A stretch of 7,195 nucleotides of DNA, taken from assembly GCA_030587525.1 (NCBI GenBank), contig JAUQYW010000315.1, forward strand, positions 1 through 7,195, read 5' to 3'. The notes below the pieces were generated by a model that worked only from the letters and a program-made list of their open reading frames with translations, did no database searches and was not told the DNA's origin. The position numbers and the translations under genes are program-made. Of this stretch, positions 1 through 5,124 are shown piece by piece (the stretch's first letter is position 1; each line of letters starts with the position of its first letter). Source of the DNA: Candidatus Sigynarchaeota archaeon (lineage in GTDB: Archaea > Asgardarchaeota > Lokiarchaeia > Sigynarchaeales > Sigynarchaeaceae).

Positions 1-881
1 AGGTGGATCTCGGAAGCAACCAGATCCAGCAGGTCGAGGGGCTGGAGAGCCTCGTGAACTTGGAAGATGTGCATCTCGAAGGCAATGAAGGCTTGAATCG
101 TCATTTCAAACAAGCTGAGCGGATCGAGGAGAAGAAGAAGGTTTGCAGCGATTGCGGGAAAGAGTTTGCTGGAAGCGGGGACGTGTGTGAAGCTTGTCGA
201 GCTAAGAAGACACCGATTTGGGTCGACTCTCTCGCGTTCATCGGCATTTGCACGGTGCTCGGAATTCTTGCTGGAACGCTCGGATCAACGATTCTTGATG
301 GGATTGTATGGGCAATTTTTGGCTTGATCGGGGGAATCACGAGCGATGTCGGCATGCGGATACCTGGGCTCCCCATGAGGCGTGATTACCACGCGAAATT
401 GTTGCCTCTTATCATGGTCACGGTAACGATGACGCTTCTCGGCGGGGACGCGAAGCTGGGTTTCTTGTTCGGCTTGATCCTCACGAGCATCTCGATACCG
501 CATGAGATTTATGCAGTCCTCGAGATCATTCTTTTGCTAGCTAGCACGGGCATTGGTATGCTGGTCAGCGGGCTGATCACGAGCTGGGGCACGGGCGTAT
601 CGATAGGTGGCATCACGGGATTGGTGATCATGTTTTTCTTTTTGGTCGTGGTGATGGTGGCACTCTTATACAACGATACGATCGGTCCGGAATGGGTGCA
701 AACTTTGGGAAAGGGCTTGCCGGGTTTTTATTTTGCAGCCTTTGGGCCGATTGCTGTTATAATTATCGGGTTCATTTCGGGATGGAGCTTCATGGCGACC
801 GTGGCTAGCTTCTTGATTATTATTGGCTTTCTCTGGATTACGTTCATCCCTCTCTTGATAAGTGCAAAGAAGAAAAAATAA
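1..881 (+). CDS. Leucine-rich-repeat / zinc-ribbon / polytopic membrane protein, C-terminal part (5' end outside window)
   Basis: The frame is open from the window edge. The first codon that could be a start, GTG at 3, falls inside a leucine-rich repeat, so the true start lies upstream. Residues below are counted from that GTG. Residues 1-31 hold one to two repeats of the SDS22-like type (LGSNQIQQVEGLESL, then NLEDVHLEGN). Residues 36-46 are a charged linker. C48, C51, C62 and C65 form a CX2C-X10-CX2C zinc ribbon. From about 76 to 288 there are roughly 7-8 hydrophobic helices (about 76-95, 98-114, 133-148, 150-166, 168-193, 202-222, 243-262, 264-288), and the protein ends in a lysine cluster (KKKK). 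The soluble repeats and zinc ribbon are probably a cytoplasmic protein-binding arm on a membrane anchor or transporter-like body. I do not recognise the membrane domain. The gene is convergent with tfs and is followed at once by an oligo-T tract. The coding call is firm; the function is unknown. Confidence 0.88.
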   Translation, partial: VDLGSNQIQQVEGLESLVNLEDVHLEGNEGLNRHFKQAERIEEKKKVCSDCGKEFAGSGDVCEACRAKKTPIWVDSLAFIGICTVLGILAGTLGSTILDGIVWAIFGLIGGITSDVGMRIPGLPMRRDYHAKLLPLIMVTVTMTLLGGDAKLGFLFGLILTSISIPHEIYAVLEIILLLASTGIGMLVSGLITSWGTGVSIGGITGLVIMFFFLVVVMVALLYNDTIGPEWVQTLGKGLPGFYFAAFGPIAVIIIGFISGWSFMATVASFLIIIGFLWITFIPLLISAKKKK

Positions 882-892
882 TTTTTTATTTT
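882..892 (+). terminator. Oligo-T terminator of the LRR membrane protein gene
   Basis: A tract of T6-A-T4 begins at the base after the TAA stop (879-881). Archaeal RNA polymerase terminates on U-rich tracts without needing a hairpin, and none is visible here. The position directly after the stop codon and in a convergent gap supports the call. Confidence 0.6.
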
Positions 893-896
893 CATC

Positions 897-902
897 AAAA
901 AA
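897..902 (-). terminator. Possible oligo-T terminator for the leftward (tfs) transcript
   Basis: Six A on the + strand read as T6 on the - strand, about 147 bases beyond the tfs stop and just before the convergent gene. It is the first T6 met by leftward transcription and is followed on that strand by a further T-rich run. It would separate the two converging transcripts. The distance from tfs makes this a moderate call. Confidence 0.35.
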
Positions 903-928
903 GGTACAAGTATCTCGATGATATAGTG

Positions 929-950
929 GAAATCGGGAAGAAATCGGGAA
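929..950. repeat. Two perfect tandem copies of an 11-base unit in the convergent gap
   Basis: GAAATCGGGAA occurs at 929-939 and again at 940-950. It lies in the 167-base non-coding gap between the LRR membrane gene and tfs (882-1048). Apart from this, the T tracts and a short palindrome at 1001-1013, I see nothing in that gap. Two copies are too few to suggest an array; it may be chance slippage. Confidence 0.5.
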
Positions 951-1048
951 TATCGAAGGTTGGTCTAGATCCGGAAATTCTAACCGTAGTTCAGGTAAAT
1001 CTAAACTGTTTAGCAACCCTTAACTTGGATCGAATGCACTCGAAACCT

Positions 1049-1402
1049 CTAACTACCGATGCGTACTTGCTTATTGCAGCGAGTGCAAGTGTAAAAAATC
1101 GTTGGCCCCTCGTCTGCGCGCCGGGTTTGCCGGACAGCCATAACCATCTTGGCACCGCAGCGCGGGCAATCCATCGACTTGTCGGAAGTTTTGGACCCAT
1201 AGACATCCTGGTAGTATTTCTCATTTTTAATAAGCGTCTTGTCCATCGAATGGTCGATCTTTATTGGCATCGCGAAATCAGCAGTCGCGGCTTTTGTTTC
1301 GGGTTCTTTTTCAAATTCGCACATCTTGCAAAAAAGCAGTTTTTTGTTATCCTTCTTTTTCGGATAAAGAATGGACCCGCATTTCGGGCAAAAATCGACC
1401 AT
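1049..1402 (-). CDS. tfs: Archaeal transcription factor S (TFS), transcript-cleavage factor
   Basis: The product is 117 residues, the usual size for archaeal TFS, which binds the RNA polymerase secondary channel and stimulates cleavage of backtracked RNA. The N-terminal zinc ribbon uses C5, C8, C25 and C28 (FCPKCG, FCKMC). A linker of about 50 residues follows. The C-terminal TFIIS-type ribbon uses C79, C82, C106 and C109. Between these cysteine pairs, the motif QTRRADEGPTIFY carries the acidic pair D97-E98, which in this family reaches the polymerase active site. The cleavage-competent motif separates it from Rpb9-like subunits, which lack the acidic pair. The common form is RSADEP, so RRADEG is slightly divergent. 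The ATG at 1402 was chosen because the zinc ribbon begins five residues later; the frame stays open upstream, but only inside the preceding gene. It starts 28 bases after the larA-rpoK stop with no TATA box between, so it is probably co-transcribed. The ribosome site is weak (GAG 7-9 bases upstream). Confidence 0.95.
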   Translation of the reverse strand: MVDFCPKCGSILYPKKKDNKKLLFCKMCEFEKEPETKAATADFAMPIKIDHSMDKTLIKNEKYYQDVYGSKTSDKSMDCPRCGAKMVMAVRQTRRADEGPTIFYTCTRCNKQVRIGS

Positions 1403-1430
1403 GATTCTCAACTCGTTAAAATGAATGGAT

Positions 1431-1748
1431 TTAATGGAGAAAGATGTCTCTCGTGATGGCGGTAGCATCGCCCGGGAAAATATCAACCGGATAATCCTCG
1501 TGTTCCTTGGATGGTAGCGTGCGGCGAATGATGATGGGCAATACTTTCTCCCGAAGCTCCAGGTCTGCGATGTCAATGGGTTCCGTCATGTCCGGCGTGA
1601 GCAATTCGGGCAAGACGAGTGGCGGTGCGCCCAGCGCGAGCTGTAACGCCCTCGCGCCGACGATCCGGCTTTTCTCGTATTTCGTGATGAAAGGCGGGCC
1701 AATACGCACTTTTCTCTTGGCATCGCTAATGATGTTCTTCTCGGCCAT
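1431..1748 (-). CDS. rpoK: RNA polymerase subunit RpoK (Rpb6/omega homologue), nested in the LarA frame; possible independent start
   Basis: This entry describes the 3' part of the LarA frame. RpoK/Rpb6 binds the largest polymerase subunit and helps assembly. Visible hallmarks are PPFITKYEKSRIVGARALQ (465-483), LGAPPLV (486-492), EPIDIADLEL (503-512) and VLPIIIRRTLP (516-526). The tail EDYPVDIF (531-538) resembles the EDWGVDEL end of eukaryotic Rpb6, which many archaeal RpoK proteins lack. If translated separately, ATG at 1748 gives 105 residues and ATG at 1754 gives 107, normal sizes for RpoK. Sequence between the LarA end and the core (about 446-464) is lysine-rich, like a free N-terminal tail. 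Only a weak ribosome-site match, GTGA 8 bases before 1748, is present. The neighbouring tfs gene fits an RNA polymerase context. The domain identity is firm; whether it is made as a separate protein is undecided. Confidence 0.75.
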   Translation of the reverse strand: MAEKNIISDAKRKVRIGPPFITKYEKSRIVGARALQLALGAPPLVLPELLTPDMTEPIDIADLELREKVLPIIIRRTLPSKEHEDYPVDIFPGDATAITRDIFLH

Positions 1749-3089
1749 TATCATGTTCACGTACTGGACGAGCAGCTCGCCACTGTGTGGAATCACGTAG
1801 ATGACCTTGGGCTTTACCTCTTCGATTTTCTTGTCGACGAACGCTTGCACGTCCTTCTGCATCGATTTGGCGCTGGAATAGGCGATGCCTTCCATGAAAT
1901 ATTTGTCCGCGATCGTGGCCGTGTCGATGCTCGATAGCAAGGAGACCTTCGCGTGTTTGCATTCCCTGGCCAAGTAATAAGCCTTGTGGCCGCCCATGAT
2001 GAAGCCGGCCTTGACCTTTTTTTCGAGATATTCGAGAGCCTTGGTAAGATGTTCCGCCGGTTCCTTGATCTTGGCAGTGGCCTTATTGGCGTCCTCGATC
2101 CATTGCTCGAACGCCTCGTTCCCGATGCCGTCGCTGCATTCCGAGATGTAGATCACCGTGCCGTCTTGCTTGATCGCGTCGATGCACTGCGTGAGGCCCT
2201 TCGTGCCCAGATACAGGTTGATGTCTTTCGGATACCCGCCTGCCGAGATGATCGCCATGTCCGCTTTGGCATCAACATTGACCTGGAACAGCCCCTTGTA
2301 AATTCTCGCCGCTTCGGCGAATGCAACGCCCAATTCACCGGCCTTGATGTCGATGACTTCTTTCCCATTTTCGGAAACGACGTTTATGACCATATCTGCT
2401 CCGACCTTCTTCGCGGCTTCCAGCATATCGAGATGAACTGGATTGCCATCGAGATTTCCGGTCCTCGCATTGGGATCGACGAGCAGGCCGTGGTTGGCGA
2501 TGATGGAATCGGTGCTGCTAATCGCGGGAAGGATGGACTTCCGGTCCCCGCCGAACCCGGCGTAATAGTGGAAGGACACATCCGTGAGCAAGATCTTGCA
2601 ATCCGCATCGTGATATGTCTTGTTCACCTTGACCGGCGTGCCACGGGATGTTTTCCCGAGGTCCACCAGGTCTTTCGCGTTCGCGTCGTGGATCTCGACC
2701 TTGTAGTCCTTGGGTATTTTCTTTCCCAAGATTTGTTCCAGCTGCTCCGCGGTCGGAGGCTTGTGCGTCGCCGTGCCAACGATGATGGTGACGTTGCTCT
2801 TGCTAACGCCGAGTTCCGTGAGATATTCGAAGAACGGGATGAGCACCGCGTCCCTCGGGAATTCCCGCGTGTAGTCATCGACCACGACGGCGATGGATTT
2901 CTTGTCCTTGACGAGCTCGGGCAGCGGTTTTGCATTGCCGATCGGTTTTTCCACGGCATCTTGAAGCAGCGTGGACGGCGTCTCTGAATATTTTACATCC
3001 TTCGGCTTTATTTCAACAACCTGGATTTCGTCGGGGATGTTGATGGTAATTCCTTTGGTTTTTCCGAACGGGAGCGTAAATTTTGCCAT
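1431..3089 (-). CDS. larA-rpoK: Nickel-dependent hydroxyacid racemase (LarA) joined in frame to RNA polymerase subunit RpoK/Rpb6
   Basis: This single open frame has 552 codons; LarA proteins usually have about 420-440. Residues 1 to about 440 match LarA, the lactate or other 2-hydroxyacid racemase that uses a nickel-pincer nucleotide covalently bound to a lysine. Visible motifs are DDYTR (D72, R75), ATHKPPT (H109), FHYYAGFGGDRK (H174 and cofactor lysine K184), ANH (nickel ligand H200), GGYPKDINLY (286-293) and K297. The position usually held by Gln after NLY is Leu294, which hints at a substrate other than lactate. Residues about 428-442 (KVIYVIPHSGELLVQ) look like the end of LarA. Residues about 465-540 are RpoK/Rpb6 (see the nested entry). 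No stop codon lies between them. The ATG start at 3089 has a good ribosome site, GAGGT, 9 bases upstream. LarB, LarC and LarE cofactor genes are not in the window. Alternatives to a true fusion are an internal start for RpoK or a one-base error at about 1760-1775. Confidence 0.93.
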   Translation of the reverse strand: MAKFTLPFGKTKGITINIPDEIQVVEIKPKDVKYSETPSTLLQDAVEKPIGNAKPLPELVKDKKSIAVVVDDYTREFPRDAVLIPFFEYLTELGVSKSNVTIIVGTATHKPPTAEQLEQILGKKIPKDYKVEIHDANAKDLVDLGKTSRGTPVKVNKTYHDADCKILLTDVSFHYYAGFGGDRKSILPAISSTDSIIANHGLLVDPNARTGNLDGNPVHLDMLEAAKKVGADMVINVVSENGKEVIDIKAGELGVAFAEAARIYKGLFQVNVDAKADMAIISAGGYPKDINLYLGTKGLTQCIDAIKQDGTVIYISECSDGIGNEAFEQWIEDANKATAKIKEPAEHLTKALEYLEKKVKAGFIMGGHKAYYLARECKHAKVSLLSSIDTATIADKYFMEGIAYSSAKSMQKDVQAFVDKKIEEVKPKVIYVIPHSGELLVQYVNMIMAEKNIISDAKRKVRIGPPFITKYEKSRIVGARALQLALGAPPLVLPELLTPDMTEPIDIADLELREKVLPIIIRRTLPSKEHEDYPVDIFPGDATAITRDIFLH

Positions 3090-3098
3090 TCAAGGCAT

Positions 3099-3103
3099 AC
3101 CTC
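3099..3103 (-). promoter_or_regulatory. Ribosome binding site of larA-rpoK
   Basis: On the - strand GAGGT lies 9 bases before the ATG at 3089 and fits the archaeal 16S rRNA 3' end. It fixes the chosen start. The next gene upstream uses the same spacing (AGGTG, 9 bases). Confidence 0.7.
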
Positions 3104-3139
3104 GGTCTATTTTCAACAAGGTTGGGTCGAGAATTAGGA

Positions 3140-3151
3140 TATCGATCGATA
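3140..3151. promoter_or_regulatory. 12-base perfect palindrome at the predicted larA transcription start, possible operator
   Basis: TATCGATCGATA is a perfect 12-base palindrome. It lies 21-32 bases downstream of the TATA-like box at 3171-3179, where archaeal transcription would start (about 3148). A dimeric regulator bound here would block initiation. The inner part is a simple CGAT repeat and could be chance, so the operator role is inference. Confidence 0.35.
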
Positions 3152-3170
3152 GTTTTTGGAAGGTAACCCT

Positions 3171-3179
3171 TATAAAAAA
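3171..3179 (-). promoter_or_regulatory. TATA box of the larA-rpoK-tfs transcript
   Basis: On the - strand the sequence reads TTTTTTATA, a good archaeal TATA-box match, followed by AGGG. With the usual 25-27 base spacing, transcription would begin near 3148, giving a leader of about 60 bases that includes the GAGGT ribosome site. No comparable box precedes tfs, so this promoter probably drives the whole leftward group. Confidence 0.6.
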
Positions 3180-3197
3180 GCATTGCCTAAAAAGGCA
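3174..3197 (-). terminator. Hairpin plus T6 terminator after the FAD dehydrogenase gene
   Basis: Eight bases beyond the TGA stop (3205-3207) the - strand carries the inverted repeat TGCCT-TTTT-AGGCA (3197-3184), a 5-bp stem with a 4-base loop. Four bases later comes T6 (3179-3174). The T6 is also the start of the larA TATA box, so termination of one gene and initiation of the next share the same bases. Confidence 0.55.
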
Positions 3198-3204
3198 GTA
3201 AATT

Positions 3205-4596
3205 TCATAGATTCAACGAATCCTTGATTGCCCTCGCGGCAATCAACCCGGTCACGCCCGCGGCAACGATTCCGCGACTCAAGCCAGCGCCATCACCGGC
3301 AACGTAAAACCCGGGAATCTTCGTTTCCAGCGTGCCGCTCGTCTGGATCCGCTTGGCACTATATTTTACTTCGGGCGCGTATAACAGCGTGGAATCGCTG
3401 GCTACGCCCGGGATGACCTTATCAAGTTGTTCTAAGCCTTCAATGAGATTCATCATGATCCGTCCCGGATATGCAAGGGAAATGTCGCCAGGGGTGATCG
3501 CGTCGTACGGTAGCGTCGGGATGACATTCGTCTTCATCAGCCGCTTCAACGTCGACCGGGCGCCGCGCCGCAAGTCGCGGAGCCGCTGGACGATCGGCTT
3601 TCCGCCACCGAGCAGCGTTGCAATCCCTGCTATGGCTTGGCCAAACTTGGTCGAATCCTCGAGTGGTTGCGTTAAATTGACACGGTTCAACAACGCGAAG
3701 TTAGTGTTTTTCGATTTCTTGTCCATGTACGAGACTCCATTCACGCCGACCATACCCTCGCTGTATGCTTCGAGCACGACGTATCCCTCGTGATTCGTGC
3801 AAAAGGTGCGGACCATGTCGTCGTGGGTCTTGGTGAAGATGTGAAATTTCGGGTCCCGCTGGATCGAGCATATCTCGTCGAGAATTTCCGATTTTACCTC
3901 GACTCGGACGCCGATATCGAGCGATTCGTAGGTGGACTTGATCTCGAGCTGTTCCGCCTGGTCCGAGAGCCATTGCATCCCGAACCGGCCCGGCGCCGCT
4001 ATAAGATAATCGAAAGGCCCGAACCGATCGCCCTTGTCGGAAATCAAGACCTTGTCCTTCGTGATTTGGTCGACCAGCGTGTTGAGCTTGAATTCGACGC
4101 CCCTGCTCATCAAGTCGTGATAAATCGCATCGATGATGCGCGGGGCATTATCACTGCCAATCAGCCGCTGGCGGATTGGAATGAAATCGATGCCTGCTGC
4201 CGAGGAGAGCCGTTTAAGTTCTCGGGCTTGTGCCGGATCCGGGTTGTAGAGCTTGATGTTCCCGTCGAATCGCAAGAAGAACTCCTCCACGGCGAGCACG
4301 AGATCGAGCGCCTTGTCCTCGCTCCCGCCCGCGAGCTCGACGAGATCCCCGCCGATCTTTGGGTGCAGGTTCAAGATACCACTGGAATACATGCCCGCGC
4401 CCCCGACGCCGCACATGATGTTGCAAGCGGGCTTGCATTTCACGCAATAATGAAACTTGCCATTAACCTGGCATTTTCTATCCAGAGGTTTCTTGCCGAC
4501 ATCAAAAATCGTGATCTTGACATTAACAATGTCGGCCAGGAAGTCAGCGGCGATGAGTGCAGCCGGCCCAGCCCCGATTATGGCAATCGTTGTCAT
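3205..4596 (-). CDS. FAD-dependent dehydrogenase of the COG2509 type, NAD(P)/FAD oxidoreductase
   Basis: The product is 463 residues. The N-terminus is a Rossmann dinucleotide-binding fold (IAIIGAGPAALIAA, residues 4-17) ending a strand at TIFDVGKK. A cysteine-rich loop follows, with C42, C51, C54, C58 and C62 (CVKCKPACNIMCGVGGAG), resembling the cysteine motif typical of this family. The C-terminus has the second FAD motif, GFYVAGDGAGLSRGIVAAG (429-447), where the Asp of GD contacts the flavin ribityl chain. The middle (about 150-410) is the substrate domain. The family is annotated as NAD/FAD-utilising dehydrogenase and its substrate is unknown; nothing here settles it. The ATG at 4596 is preferred because AGGTG lies 9 bases upstream. 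A GTG 12 bases earlier (4608) is part of that ribosome site and so is unlikely to be the start. The gene is 48 bases downstream of purE on the same strand, and no signal peptide is present, so the protein is probably cytoplasmic. Confidence 0.9.
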   Translation of the reverse strand: MTTIAIIGAGPAALIAADFLADIVNVKITIFDVGKKPLDRKCQVNGKFHYCVKCKPACNIMCGVGGAGMYSSGILNLHPKIGGDLVELAGGSEDKALDLVLAVEEFFLRFDGNIKLYNPDPAQARELKRLSSAAGIDFIPIRQRLIGSDNAPRIIDAIYHDLMSRGVEFKLNTLVDQITKDKVLISDKGDRFGPFDYLIAAPGRFGMQWLSDQAEQLEIKSTYESLDIGVRVEVKSEILDEICSIQRDPKFHIFTKTHDDMVRTFCTNHEGYVVLEAYSEGMVGVNGVSYMDKKSKNTNFALLNRVNLTQPLEDSTKFGQAIAGIATLLGGGKPIVQRLRDLRRGARSTLKRLMKTNVIPTLPYDAITPGDISLAYPGRIMMNLIEGLEQLDKVIPGVASDSTLLYAPEVKYSAKRIQTSGTLETKIPGFYVAGDGAGLSRGIVAAGVTGLIAARAIKDSLNL

Positions 4597-4610
4597 GGTG
4601 TCCAGCACCT
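4597..4610 (-). promoter_or_regulatory. Ribosome binding site of the FAD dehydrogenase gene inside a small inverted repeat
   Basis: AGGTG (4610-4606) is the ribosome site for the ATG at 4596. GGTG-CTGGA-CACC can form a 4-bp stem with a 5-base loop that would cover the site right next to the start codon. The stem is short and may be chance. It decides between the ATG at 4596 and the GTG at 4608. Confidence 0.4.
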
Positions 4611-4624
4611 AAAAACTAATGAAG

Positions 4625-4634
4625 GTATTTAACC
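4625..4634 (-). promoter_or_regulatory. Possible TATA box for the FAD dehydrogenase gene
   Basis: The - strand reads GTTAAATACC, one mismatch from the archaeal TATA consensus TTTAAATA. It lies between the purE stop (4645) and the ATG at 4596. The predicted start near 4604 would give a very short leader that might not contain the AGGTG site, so read-through from purE is equally likely. Confidence 0.3.
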
Positions 4635-4644
4635 TCGACTCTTT

Positions 4645-5046
4645 TTACTTGAGCAAGTTGAGGATGCGCATCGCGAGGTGAGCCGCATTCTTGCCGTTGT
4701 CGATGCCCACGGTGGCCACGGGCACGCCGCTCGGCATCTGGACGATGGAGAACAGCGCGTCGATGCCCCCGAGCGACCGGTTGCCCGAGCACGGCACGCC
4801 GATCACGGGCTTGTCAGTTTGCGACGCGACGACGCCCGGCAGTGCTGCCGCGAGGCCTGCGACGCAGATGAACACCTTTGCTGGCGAGCTTTTCACGTAT
4901 TTCGCGAGCTCTTCTGGTTGCCGGTGCGCGGAGATGACCTTGGTTTCGAATGCGACGTTTTTCTCCTTCAAAACTTCTTCAGCTTTCCCCGCGATGTCCT
5001 TGTCGGAATCGCTTCCCATGATGATGCTGACGAGAATCGTTGCCAT
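4645..5046 (-). CDS. purE: PurE-family protein, N5-carboxyaminoimidazole ribonucleotide mutase type, short form
   Basis: PurE converts N5-CAIR (class I) or AIR plus CO2 (class II) to CAIR in purine synthesis. The 133-residue product shows the nucleotide-binding IIMGSDSD (8-15), the class I signature SAHRQP with catalytic H41, AGLAAALPGVVAS (63-75), KPVIGVP (79-85) and IVQMPSGVPVATVGI (101-115). These favour class I over the animal-like class II. Two features are unusual. Class I enzymes normally have His in the AAHLPG loop, and here that residue is Ala68. The protein also lacks the roughly 25-residue C-terminal helix of most PurE (about 155-170 residues); the stop at 4645 is clean, and the frame beyond it has no PurE-like sequence. 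LarB has a PurE-like domain and an ALP motif, but it has no GSDSD/SAHR pair and has an extra N-terminal domain, so LarB is less likely. The ATG at 5046 has only a weak ribosome site. It lies 78 bases after the glycoside hydrolase stop. Confidence 0.85.
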   Translation of the reverse strand: MATILVSIIMGSDSDKDIAGKAEEVLKEKNVAFETKVISAHRQPEELAKYVKSSPAKVFICVAGLAAALPGVVASQTDKPVIGVPCSGNRSLGGIDALFSIVQMPSGVPVATVGIDNGKNAAHLAMRILNLLK

Positions 5047-5076
5047 AATCGTTCGAGCTCGGATAATGGCGATAGG

Positions 5077-5084
5077 AAAAAAAA
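5077..5084 (-). terminator. Oligo-T8 terminator of the glycoside hydrolase gene
   Basis: Eight A on the + strand give T8 on the - strand, 40 bases past the glycoside hydrolase stop and 30 bases before the purE start. It is the longest T run in the window. No clear hairpin precedes it. It probably ends or attenuates the upstream transcript, which would leave purE on its own promoter, though I see no convincing TATA box for purE. Confidence 0.5.
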
Positions 5085-5124
5085 GGTTTGCGATGCGTCG
5101 TGGCCCGATCGAGGCAAGCCGTGC

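Noticed and set aside
1001..1013. Palindrome CTAAACTGTTTAG after tfs as a terminator hairpin
   Set aside because: Only one base separates the arms, so a real loop would reduce it to a weak 4-bp A/T-rich stem with no T tract next to it.
926..1456. + strand open frame (176 codons) across the convergent gap and opposite tfs
   Set aside because: It overlaps the full TFS gene, whose two zinc ribbons are unmistakable on the other strand, and it has no supporting start signal.
1403..1576. Longer TFS starting at 1576
   Set aside because: The extra 58 residues are the out-of-frame reading of the RpoK coding end and have no TFS similarity. The ATG at 1402 directly precedes the zinc ribbon.
1726..1962. 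Separate small - strand gene in another frame inside larA
   Set aside because: It has no independent motif and overlaps conserved LarA sequence. It is useful only as a possible alternative LarA ending, discussed as a finding.
1953..2987. Long + strand open frame (344 codons) opposite larA
   Set aside because: It is the antisense of a well-conserved LarA coding region. It has no recognisable motifs and no ribosome site or promoter; it reflects codon bias of the real gene.
3790..4632. + strand open frame (280 codons) opposite the FAD dehydrogenase
   Set aside because: It lies antisense to clear FAD-binding motifs, and its translation is rich in charged residues with no domain features.
4645..5046. 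Calling the PurE-like gene larB because LarA is nearby
   Set aside because: It contains the PurE signatures GSDSD and SAHR and lacks the N-terminal domain and the length (about 250 residues) of LarB.
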